Below are positions 1-6,456 of a stretch of 7,234 nt of DNA, piece by piece. Under the pieces are notes generated by a model, which saw only the letters and a list, made by a program, of their open reading frames with translations, searched no databases and was not told where the DNA came from. How positions within the stretch are numbered: the first letter of the stretch is position 1; each line of letters starts with the position of its first letter. The stretch is from Pseudomonadales bacterium (lineage in GTDB: Bacteria; Pseudomonadota; Gammaproteobacteria; Pseudomonadales; Pseudohongiellaceae), in the NCBI GenBank assembly GCA_022360535.1, contig JAKSCP010000164.1, positions 1 through 7,234 on the forward strand, written 5' to 3'. Made by a program: the position numbers and the translations under genes.

Positions 1-239
1 ACTTGAGTTAGCAGGTTAAAGAGACTGGAGCCATCTGGAACCAATCTATTGCTCCCTCAGTTACTCTTCAGAAAATCCTCGACTCATAGGTCGGGGCTCT
101 TTCTTCTACCCCGAAAGTCCACCCTTCACATCAAAACAGTTGTACCCTTTTGTGGATAGTCGATAATAAATATTCAGAGATTTCATTTTTGCAATTTCTC
201 TGGAACCCGCATATTTACTGGCTTACACGAGGTACGAAC
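1..239. other. Intergenic region upstream of the KAS III-like gene
   Basis: No gene is supported here. All three forward frames meet a stop within the first 20 bases, and no credible reverse-strand gene runs off the left edge. The region presumably holds the promoter and leader of the condensing-enzyme gene. An in-frame ATG at 150 would add 30 residues to that gene's N-terminus, but those residues look unlike the family and have no clear ribosome site, so I treat 150-239 as leader. Confidence 0.6.
140..167 (+). promoter_or_regulatory. Weak candidate sigma70-type promoter
   Basis: TTGTAC at 140-145 and GATAAT at 162-167 are separated by 16 bases. The -10 box matches the consensus at 5 of 6 positions, but the -35 box matches only 3 of 6. 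Transcription would begin near 174, downstream of the ATG at 150, which would fit translation starting at 240. The call is by eye only. Confidence 0.25.
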
Positions 240-1256
240 ATGAACAGAACGACGATTTACAGCTGTGGTTCGGTGCTGCCGCCAACGGCGGTATCCACCC
301 AGGATTTGCTGCAGGAGGCAAAATTTGACCGTCTAGGCTATCCAATCAACGCCGTGGAGCAGCTGATGGGGATTAGCCACACCCGGCATGCGCCGGCCGG
401 AACCAAACCTGGTGATTTGGCCATCGAATCGGCCAAAATCGCACTAGAGCGCTCAGGGGTGCCTGCCCACGAGATCGGAGCCGCATTTTATTGTGGAATT
501 GACCGGGACTATGTGGAGCCAGCGACCATGCATCGCGTGGCCCATGCAATCGGGATCAAACCTGGGCTGTGTTGGGATATTTCAGATGCTTGCCATGGGC
601 TGATTACAGGGCTGTTGACCGCTCAAGCACTAATTGCCGCAGGCACTGTGAGATACGCCTTGCTTTGCACGGGCGAAGTGCCGAGTCTAAAAACCAAAAT
701 GCTCGTGGATCTTTTCAAAACGGGTAAGCTGGGAAAGGAGAGCGTCGAGAAGTCGATAGGAGGCATGACCGTAAGTGATGTCGGAGGTGCCATGGTAGTC
801 GGTATTTCCGAAGACGAAAGTGGGATTGTTGGTCATCAAACACGCTGTGATTCGAGTCAAACCAAATTATGCTTCGCTGATTTCACCAATGTGCCTTATG
901 GAGGCGAACCCGAGTTTGCCATGGAAATGGGCAAAATTTGCGCTAAAACCATTGGCCTGGTGAGGAAGATGATTCCGGAGTCGCTCGATCGCTTTGGATG
1001 GTCGAAGGAAGAAATCGATTTTCTTATTCCACACCAGGTCGGCGAACGGCCATTCCTTAAGTATCTGGACATATTTGGACTTACCCAGGATCAGTCGATT
1101 GCGACTTTTCCTACATTAGGAAACTTAACAACGGCGACGTTTCCGGTTTGTTGGGACAAATTGTCAGAATCTGGCCAATTGCAGTCGCTGAACAAAATTT
1201 TCTGTGTATTTACCGGATCAGGAATTGCATCTACACACCTTGGAATTTCTCTCTAA
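240..1256 (+). CDS. Beta-ketoacyl-ACP synthase III family condensing enzyme
   Basis: This 338-residue protein belongs to the KAS III (FabH-like) branch of the thiolase fold, whose members carry out decarboxylative or head-to-head Claisen condensation of acyl thioesters in the cytoplasm. The triad is visible: Cys118 in DACHG, His265 in IPHQVG and Asn295 in LGNLTTAT. The C-terminal GSG motif (326-328) is also present. The motif around Cys118 differs from classical FabH (AACSGF), and Asn295 is followed by LTTAT rather than a Ser/Ala-rich run. It is therefore probably not the housekeeping FabH but a specialised member, as in OleA-, DarB- or PqsD-like synthases. I chose the ATG at 240 because AGG lies 8 bases upstream and the protein then begins at the family's usual N-terminus (TTIYSCGSVLPP). 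No acyl carrier protein, malonyl transferase or ole genes are nearby. A membrane-bound regulator gene follows after 52 bp. Substrate and product cannot be read from the sequence. Confidence 0.88.
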   Translation: MNRTTIYSCGSVLPPTAVSTQDLLQEAKFDRLGYPINAVEQLMGISHTRHAPAGTKPGDLAIESAKIALERSGVPAHEIGAAFYCGIDRDYVEPATMHRVAHAIGIKPGLCWDISDACHGLITGLLTAQALIAAGTVRYALLCTGEVPSLKTKMLVDLFKTGKLGKESVEKSIGGMTVSDVGGAMVVGISEDESGIVGHQTRCDSSQTKLCFADFTNVPYGGEPEFAMEMGKICAKTIGLVRKMIPESLDRFGWSKEEIDFLIPHQVGERPFLKYLDIFGLTQDQSIATFPTLGNLTTATFPVCWDKLSESGQLQSLNKIFCVFTGSGIASTHLGISL

Positions 1257-1282
1257 TTTCGGTAAATTCGTACCCCGAAATT
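1255..1282 (+). repeat. 8-bp perfect inverted repeat between the KAS III and regulator genes
   Basis: AATTTCGG at 1255-1262 pairs with CCGAAATT at 1275-1282 across a 12-base loop. It begins at the stop codon of the condensing-enzyme gene. There is no T-run after it, so it is a poor intrinsic terminator. It could be an attenuating stem, an mRNA-stabilising stem or an operator for the downstream regulator. Confidence 0.45.
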
Positions 1283-1308
1283 GACGGTTTCAAGTGGAGT
1301 AGCGTCTT

Positions 1309-2256
1309 TTGATCGCGTTTTACCTGTTTGGTGTTTTTGCGCTGGTAGGTGTCATTCTAAAAACACTTATTCTTGCTCAGGTCAGTACACGGACCCGCAT
1401 TACATTTGCTTTCGTTGTACTGACGTTATTGTTTATTGCTCAAAATGCGTTTGAGTTTCTTGGGTTCTGGACATTTGAATCCAATGCCGAACTAGCATTT
1501 CGATTTATAGACGGGCTGATGGTGACACTTTTCTTTATTTCGCCAGCGGCAGTGCATTTCATAGGGCGGACTATAGGCAACCGAATGGTGCTTTTTACCG
1601 TGCCAATATTTATCGCTTTTGCAACATACCTAACTTATCTACTCTTTTCACGCCAGCTCGTTCTGACTTACGAACACATTGGTTACACAATCGTCAGTGT
1701 GCCTGGTCCCAGTTACTCGCTATTGCAATACTATGCGCTTTCTGCACTTGTCGTTGCTGTGGTCTGCTTACTTATTGGGCTGGCAAACAAAGACAGTGAA
1801 ATTCGAACGCGATCAAGAATCCTGCTTATTGCCTTCGCCCCGATATTCTTGGTTTCTTTCGGAGTGAATCTGCTAAAACTACAAGGGTTTAATTCGTCTA
1901 CTGCAATTCTAATGCCGCTTGCTTCTACATTTTTCATTTGGGTTCTAATGTATTTGGCAAGGGATGAGGTTGTAACTTTCAGGCTCAAGTGGCGGCAAGC
2001 TTGGTTCTTGGTGGGGCAACTGAAGCGGATTGTGTTCTCAAATTATTCATTCGCAAACCAGGACTACCTGGAGTTCATTGAAAGAGAACAGTTGAAGACA
2101 TTGCTGGAAGTTTCTGATGGAAAACAGTCCGAAGTGGCTAAAATTCTTGGCACGTCTCCAGCTACTATATGTCGGAAGGTTGCCAAATACGGTCTTCTCG
2201 AAGATGACCTTTTGCCGTCTGAGCCCTATGAGGCAATGAGCAAATCCCCTCAATAG
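1309..2256 (+). CDS. Seven-helix membrane protein with C-terminal Fis-type HTH (putative one-component regulator)
   Basis: The protein has 315 residues. Hydrophobic segments at about 1-22, 32-52, 64-86, 93-113, 138-158, 170-188 and 197-217 give seven predicted membrane helices. Features such as PGPSYSLLQYY (132-142) and a helix ending in YLARDEVV resemble the seven-helix sensor region found at the N-terminus of some histidine kinases (HisKA_7TM type), but no kinase domain follows. A cytoplasmic tail of about 95 residues ends instead in a helix-turn-helix at about 264-296 (SEVAKILGTSPATICRKVAKYGL), which matches the Fis/HTH_8 pattern. The likely role is a membrane-tethered DNA-binding regulator that senses a lipophilic or membrane signal; this is inference. 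The start is a TTG. An in-frame TAG at 1300 rules out anything earlier, and GTGGAG at 1294-1299 is a fair ribosome site 9 bases upstream. The gene lies 52 bp after the condensing enzyme on the same strand and may share its transcript. Confidence 0.75.
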   Translation: MIAFYLFGVFALVGVILKTLILAQVSTRTRITFAFVVLTLLFIAQNAFEFLGFWTFESNAELAFRFIDGLMVTLFFISPAAVHFIGRTIGNRMVLFTVPIFIAFATYLTYLLFSRQLVLTYEHIGYTIVSVPGPSYSLLQYYALSALVVAVVCLLIGLANKDSEIRTRSRILLIAFAPIFLVSFGVNLLKLQGFNSSTAILMPLASTFFIWVLMYLARDEVVTFRLKWRQAWFLVGQLKRIVFSNYSFANQDYLEFIEREQLKTLLEVSDGKQSEVAKILGTSPATICRKVAKYGLLEDDLLPSEPYEAMSKSPQ

Positions 2257-2402
2257 CCCCAGAAGATTCTTCAAGTCCGCTGGCACTGGCGGAGTGTTAA
2301 CTAAAACTTGCTTAGGCTCTAGAGAACGTTCTGAATGTTAATCTGCTCAGGTTCCTTCGTTCGGTTCTTCTTATCCTCTTAACGATATTTACATTTTTTG
2401 AT
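2257..2402. other. Convergent intergenic region, no clear terminator
   Basis: The forward regulator gene and the reverse caspase-like gene end toward each other here. The region contains a weak hairpin (TCCGC 2276-2280 with GCGGA 2289-2293, 8-base loop, no T-run) and a 10-bp palindrome, AGAACGTTCT, at 2323-2332. Neither is a convincing terminator. Confidence 0.4.
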
Positions 2403-4193
2403 TTACTGATCCTGATAATCAAAGGGAACTACCGCCTTTTTGACGCTTTCTGGGCCGAAAACTTTTGGGCTTTGTCCGAATCCAATAGAACTCAACACTT
2501 CAGCGGTAGTATCCACAAGCCCCTCGAAGCTTAGCTTTTCATTTTCTCGAATAACTTTATTCAGGTGATATGTAAATGCACCAAAACTCTGTGATCCTAC
2601 ACTGTATTCAAGTGCCTTTTCGTCTTCATCACAGGAAGTGATAACAAGCGGCATATAGGGTCCAACAGGAGTCTTGTATTTTGCTTTCTCTGATCGATAA
2701 TCTTTGTCTTCGATTTGCCGTAACGCAGCAGCACGACCAAATTTTCTGGTTGCGCAATTTTTACCAAAGTACTCTTGCCTCACTTGTTTTCTTCTCGAGA
2801 AATTTTCTGAAACTTCTTTAAGTTCTCTGGATTCCCACCTGCCACTAGCTCTATCCCATTTCATCATTCTGTGTCGAATGTCTGCTGGCGGCACCAACCC
2901 TCGCGCAACTCTCCCTCCGTTCCTGTAGATGTCCCCAGAGTGGCAGCAATCAAAAATAAGGACTAGCCGAGTGCCATAGGGAAGTTGTGAGTAAAGGTGA
3001 TAAATATGATCGTCGAGAATCCATGTCTCGCGTTTATCATAGTCAAAATCCACCGGCACCAAGCATTCGTCTAGAATATCAACGCGCTCAAACTCACCAT
3101 AAGAGGCTACCTGGGTGCCGTGTCCACTATAGTAGAAAATCAGGTTGTCGCCCGGCCTTGCATTTTTCACCAGCCATTCCAACCTTTCCATTATCCGATC
3201 CGCAGTTGCTCGTTCATCCAAAAGAAGTCTGATATCTGTCTCGGAGAAACCACAGTCCTGTAATAGCTCATTCATCAAATAGACATCATTTACGCAGCCA
3301 TACAGCCGGTCAGATTCAGTCGGATAAGCATTTATGCCACACAGAAACGCTTTGTTTTTCGACTGTGGGGCATCCTTGTCGGCTTCAGATCGAACGGAAT
3401 AAGACCGGGCAACAGACTCGATGTTCATGAGTGAGGCGCTAGACTGGGCAAAGGGGAGGTAGACGTTGTAGGTAGTCTCCGGGTGTTCGAGATAAATCTC
3501 TGCTGCGTGATCAGCAATTGAGTCTGGCAGGTTCTCATGGCAGTTGACTTGCAAGAAGTTGTCTATGTCTGGGAGGTTTAGAGGTTCGGTGAAAACATCG
3601 TCGTGACGGTTATAAAGATGGAACCACCATTTGACGGATAATTTTTGTATCCTGCCAAATGTCAGATTGCGAATGACGAAAGCGTTGCCGAGTTGAGACC
3701 CAAATGACACATAAGTCATGCGCGCAAGTTTTCTCGACAATTCAGCCGAGTCTGGATGGGACAGCGCATTGTAAGTGATCAGTGAACCCAAACTATGTGC
3801 GAGTAGTAGGTCTGGACTAAAGTCATTAATCGCTTTTAAGACTCTTTTTCGGGTTTTTCGTTGAAAGGCCCTGTCACTGACCCACGCTACGACATAGCCA
3901 GCCGTCCAGCGAATGGCGCTACGTATATTATCGATTCCGCTGGCAATACCTCTTTGTCGCGTAGGCCCAAAAAGTGCACTCATAAGGAGCTTGTTGACGG
4001 CAGAGGCAATTTCGAATGGAGAAAGATCGACACTTTCGAATATGTCATCGTAGTTTAGAAACTGGATATCAAGTTCTCTATTACTGGCAGGGAATGTCTG
4101 TCTGATTGATTCCTCCCAGATAGTTTCCCATTCGCCCGACCGGTGATCGCCGAGACCGTGTACGCAAAGAACTTTTAATTTTCTTGCAGGCAT
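2403..4193 (-). CDS. Alpha/beta hydrolase-metacaspase (peptidase C14) fusion protein
   Basis: This 596-residue protein has two enzyme domains and no signal peptide. Residues 1 to about 250 form a serine alpha/beta hydrolase: strand and oxyanion region VLCVHGLGDH (8-17), nucleophile elbow AHSLGS with Ser134, probable acid Asp198 or Asp199 in NRHDDV, and His229 in ADHAAEIYLEHP. Residues 60-115 include a hydrophobic stretch (about 93-107) that could be a lid. Residues about 280-596 form a caspase fold of metacaspase or orthocaspase type: KAFLCGINAY opening strand, His358 in YYSGHGT, the DECLVPVD motif (375-382), Cys417 in FDCCHSG, and a p10-like part with ITSCDEDEKALE (518-529) and GAFTYHL. A basic insert of roughly 90 residues (about 421-510) separates the p20-like and p10-like parts. 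Metacaspases cut after Arg or Lys and are often calcium-dependent. The ATG at 4193 has a strong GGAGG 5 bases upstream. The SGNH hydrolase gene lies 59 bp upstream on the same strand, so co-transcription is likely. The hydrolase substrate is unknown. Confidence 0.85.
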   Translation of the reverse strand: MPARKLKVLCVHGLGDHRSGEWETIWEESIRQTFPASNRELDIQFLNYDDIFESVDLSPFEIASAVNKLLMSALFGPTRQRGIASGIDNIRSAIRWTAGYVVAWVSDRAFQRKTRKRVLKAINDFSPDLLLAHSLGSLITYNALSHPDSAELSRKLARMTYVSFGSQLGNAFVIRNLTFGRIQKLSVKWWFHLYNRHDDVFTEPLNLPDIDNFLQVNCHENLPDSIADHAAEIYLEHPETTYNVYLPFAQSSASLMNIESVARSYSVRSEADKDAPQSKNKAFLCGINAYPTESDRLYGCVNDVYLMNELLQDCGFSETDIRLLLDERATADRIMERLEWLVKNARPGDNLIFYYSGHGTQVASYGEFERVDILDECLVPVDFDYDKRETWILDDHIYHLYSQLPYGTRLVLIFDCCHSGDIYRNGGRVARGLVPPADIRHRMMKWDRASGRWESRELKEVSENFSRRKQVRQEYFGKNCATRKFGRAAALRQIEDKDYRSEKAKYKTPVGPYMPLVITSCDEDEKALEYSVGSQSFGAFTYHLNKVIRENEKLSFEGLVDTTAEVLSSIGFGQSPKVFGPESVKKAVVPFDYQDQ

Positions 4194-4198
4194 AAGAA

Positions 4199-4203
4199 CC
4201 TCC
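4199..4203 (-). promoter_or_regulatory. Shine-Dalgarno site of the hydrolase-metacaspase gene
   Basis: On the minus strand this reads GGAGG, followed by the 5-base spacer TTCTT and then ATG. It fixes the start at 4193 and shows that this second gene of the pair has its own strong ribosome site. Confidence 0.75.
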
Positions 4204-4252
4204 AGGAGATGTTTGAGTGGAATTTGATGCTTTCATCTGACTCGGCGGATTT

Positions 4253-5170
4253 TCAAAATCCCAACACTGCTCGAAAATTGCCAGCAACCGTGGCATAACC
4301 GTGCTTATCGGGATGAATCTCGTCGGCCCATTGGTCGGCTGCGACAGATCCCAAGTGAGAAACCACGGCAATCTGGGTTTCATGTTGGGCAAGATCTTCC
4401 AGCCTTGCATGGAATCGATTGATGAATTCCTGAAGCAGATCTTTCTGTAACTGCGTATCAGTAATGCCTTTGTTTTTCAGGTGTTTGCCTAAAAACTTCC
4501 CACCTGCAACAGGGAGTACGTAGTCATAGGAATGCACGAGAATTCGCATGCCAGGTCGAATCTCATTGACCCATTCAATAATAGTTTCATAGTGGCTGAT
4601 TATGGTGTTCAGAGCACCGGGAAATTGATCTGAGATCAATTCATCAACACCCATGCCCGTTTGGTACTCATTGATAAAGTTGGGGAAAGTATCTCCCAGG
4701 ATATCGTTTCCTCCACCGCTAACGAGGAGTGCTCGTGCCTCAGGAATTTCAATTAGTGCGCCTTGAATTTGATCCTGTTCAACCATTTCCCAGATTTCAT
4801 CTCCCGCCGCTCCCAAGCTGCGAACAGACAACTCCTTCGCAATGTGGTCGATGGTGTCTCTAATTAAGGGGTGCAAAAACCAGGAATCGCCCTCTGAAAT
4901 AATCACTGGTCGATTGGGATAATCGCGACGGGACCTCAAATATTTTCGATACCGTTTCGCAGAACAAATGGAGTTTGCCCAGCGTATTAGAGATGAGACG
5001 CTGCGAGCTACCTCCTCGGGATCGTCCCATTCATACATATCAGCCAATTCAAGGCTTGGAGAAAACTGTTCGTCGCTGACGAAGTACTTTTCAAGAATCG
5101 GTTTTGGATCATCCGCGAGCATAATCTCTCTTTGGATGTCTCTGAGATTGATGGTGACTTTGTCGTTCAC
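4253..5170 (-). CDS. SGNH/GDSL-type hydrolase with helical N-terminal extension
   Basis: The protein has 305 residues, is probably cytoplasmic and has no signal peptide. The SGNH blocks are visible in order: SEGDSW with nucleophile Ser96, a Gly in LGAAGDEI (about 120-123), GGGND with Asn155, and DEIHPDKHG with Asp283 and His286. The family hydrolyses esters, including lipids, lysophospholipids and acylated sugars; the substrate here cannot be inferred. Residues 1 to about 88 precede the catalytic core and look mainly helical. I do not recognise a domain there, and the segment ends in a strongly basic cluster (AKRYRKYLRSRR, 71-82). The start is GTG, supported by AAGGAG (minus strand of 5178-5183) 7 bases upstream. 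The gene lies 59 bp upstream of the hydrolase-metacaspase gene and probably leads a two-gene operon. Its upstream region is shared with a divergent Tat-exported protein gene. Confidence 0.8.
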   Translation of the reverse strand: MNDKVTINLRDIQREIMLADDPKPILEKYFVSDEQFSPSLELADMYEWDDPEEVARSVSSLIRWANSICSAKRYRKYLRSRRDYPNRPVIISEGDSWFLHPLIRDTIDHIAKELSVRSLGAAGDEIWEMVEQDQIQGALIEIPEARALLVSGGGNDILGDTFPNFINEYQTGMGVDELISDQFPGALNTIISHYETIIEWVNEIRPGMRILVHSYDYVLPVAGGKFLGKHLKNKGITDTQLQKDLLQEFINRFHARLEDLAQHETQIAVVSHLGSVAADQWADEIHPDKHGYATVAGNFRAVLGF

Positions 5171-5390
5171 TCTTGTTCTCCTTGATCTTATGTAAAGCCC
5201 AGGACACTTTGGAGCATATCACAACTTTCGGGGGAAAATGTTTCGGATTGCTGACACTTGAATGACTGAGCCAAGTTAAATCCCAAGTGCTGTTTTTCAC
5301 TCAAAATCCCAATTGTTGTGCCCTTGGTTCCAACCGCCTAACTTGCTAAGTTGTAAGTGAATTCGAGGTCAGAAATACCGGAGAACCCTA
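5171..5390. promoter_or_regulatory. Divergent promoter region
   Basis: This 220-bp spacer separates the minus-strand hydrolase/metacaspase pair from the plus-strand Tat-exported gene, so promoters for both should lie here. I could not assign convincing -35/-10 pairs. Symmetric elements visible are AACTT-GCT-AAGTT (5340-5352), CACTTG (5255-5260) facing CAAGTG (5284-5289), and a 9-bp direct repeat AAATCCCAA at 5278-5286 and 5304-5312. Any of these could bind a regulator; none matches a site I know. Confidence 0.5.
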
Positions 5391-6272
5391 GTGCGCAAAC
5401 GATTTCAGTCTGTACGTCAGTCCCGTCGGGATTTTCTCAAGAAAACCGCTGTTTCTGCTGCCATCGCTGCCAGCCCATTAGGCACCGCAACGGCCCAGTT
5501 ACGACGTGTCGATGACATTGGAATACAACTGTATTCTCTGCGCCGTGAGATGGCCGCAGATTTCGAAGGCACGCTAGAGCAGTTGGCCGAGATCGGTTAT
5601 ACCGAAATGGAATTTGCAGGCTACCACGGGAAATCAGCAGACGAAGTACGCAGAATCCTGGATGGCTTTGGGCTCACCTCGCCAGCCGCTCATGTGCCGC
5701 TGAATGCTATTCGCCAGGACCTGGAGAGGGAAATTGAAATCTCCGCCACGATCGGTCAGCAGTACATGGTAGTGCCTTCGTTACCGGCTGATGAACGCAG
5801 CCTGGATGACTACCGGCGTCATGCCGAGACGTTGAATCGTGCGGGTGAAAAGACCCGGGAGGCTGGCATTACTATGGCCTACCACAACCACGATTTCGAG
5901 TTCGACATTCAGGAAGGGGGCAGGATTGGCTATGACATCATCACTTCCCAGACCGATCCGGAATTAGTCGTATTCGAGATGGATCTGTATTGGGCGGAAG
6001 AGGCTGGTTATGACGCGACCTTTTTCTTTCTTAAGTATCCGGGGCGTTATCCAATGATTCATATTAAAGATCGCGCCGGTTCAGGAGAGATGGTTGATGT
6101 GGGTCGCGGGTACATCGACTTTGAAGATTTGTTTAGTTACGGCGCCAAAGGCGGATTCAGGCATTACATTATCGAGCATGACAATCCCAGCGATGGCATT
6201 AATTCCATGGCTTACAGTTACAACACTGTTAGAAACCTACGCTTCAAGTCGTCATACGAACTGCCATTCTGA
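5391..6272 (+). CDS. Tat-exported sugar phosphate isomerase/epimerase-like TIM-barrel protein
   Basis: The protein has 293 residues. The N-terminus carries a twin-arginine signal, SRRDFLKKTAV (11-21), a short hydrophobic stretch and a probable cleavage site after ATA at Ala35, so it should be exported folded to the periplasm. The mature part matches the xylose-isomerase-like TIM barrel (AP endonuclease 2 superfamily): IGIQLYSLR at the first strand, EIGYTEMEFAGYHG, YHNHDFEF (164-171), FEMDLYW (195-201), MIHIKD (222-227) and YIIEHD (259-264). Likely metal ligands or active-site acids include Asp198, His224 and Glu262, by analogy with the family. Such exported members are usually annotated from sugar metabolism, but the exact reaction is unknown here. 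The start is GTG with GGAG at 5380-5383, 7 bases upstream; the Tat motif sits at the expected distance. The RidA-like lipoprotein gene follows after 184 bp on the same strand. Confidence 0.85.
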   Translation: MRKRFQSVRQSRRDFLKKTAVSAAIAASPLGTATAQLRRVDDIGIQLYSLRREMAADFEGTLEQLAEIGYTEMEFAGYHGKSADEVRRILDGFGLTSPAAHVPLNAIRQDLEREIEISATIGQQYMVVPSLPADERSLDDYRRHAETLNRAGEKTREAGITMAYHNHDFEFDIQEGGRIGYDIITSQTDPELVVFEMDLYWAEEAGYDATFFFLKYPGRYPMIHIKDRAGSGEMVDVGRGYIDFEDLFSYGAKGGFRHYIIEHDNPSDGINSMAYSYNTVRNLRFKSSYELPF

Positions 6273-6423
6273 AGTCTCAACCAATTCCAAATCTTCCTTA
6301 ATGCTTGATGACCCTTTTACCTTAAAGACCCCAAGATCGAGATGCAGTGTTTCTAATCGCCGTCCATGACGATGCAGCCGTATTCTGAGCCAATGTAATA
6401 GACTTGTTAATTGATAATTCTTA

Positions 6424-6451
6424 TCCTCCATCAGAGACACCCCATGGAGGA
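6424..6451 (+). promoter_or_regulatory. Hairpin that would cover the ribosome site of the RidA-like gene
   Basis: TCCTCCAT (6424-6431) is perfectly complementary to ATGGAGGA (6444-6451) across a 12-base loop. The right arm contains the whole GGAGG Shine-Dalgarno sequence (6446-6450), which lies 6 bases before the ATG at 6457. Folding in the mRNA would block ribosome entry, so this may be a translation-control element. The pairing is seen directly; the regulation is inference. Confidence 0.45.
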
Positions 6452-6456
6452 ACATT

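Noticed and set aside
150..239. N-terminal extension of the condensing enzyme from the ATG at 150
   Set aside because: The extra 30 residues do not resemble the family's N-terminus, no good ribosome site precedes 150, and the ATG at 240 has one and gives the expected protein start.
1731..1988. Minus-strand open frame of 85 codons
   Set aside because: It lies wholly inside the membrane-regulator gene, has no recognisable family and no ribosome site; it is a frame shadow.
2323..2332. Palindrome AGAACGTTCT as a regulator site
   Set aside because: It lies between two convergent gene ends, where an operator is unlikely, and a single 10-bp palindrome is expected by chance at this scale.
4081..4410. 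Minus-strand open frame of 109 codons bridging the two hydrolase genes
   Set aside because: It overlaps the ends of two well-supported genes in another frame and its sequence matches no family I know.
2403..5170. Mobile element or prophage origin for the metacaspase module
   Set aside because: No integrase, transposase, terminal repeats or attachment site was seen, so transfer cannot be supported from this window.
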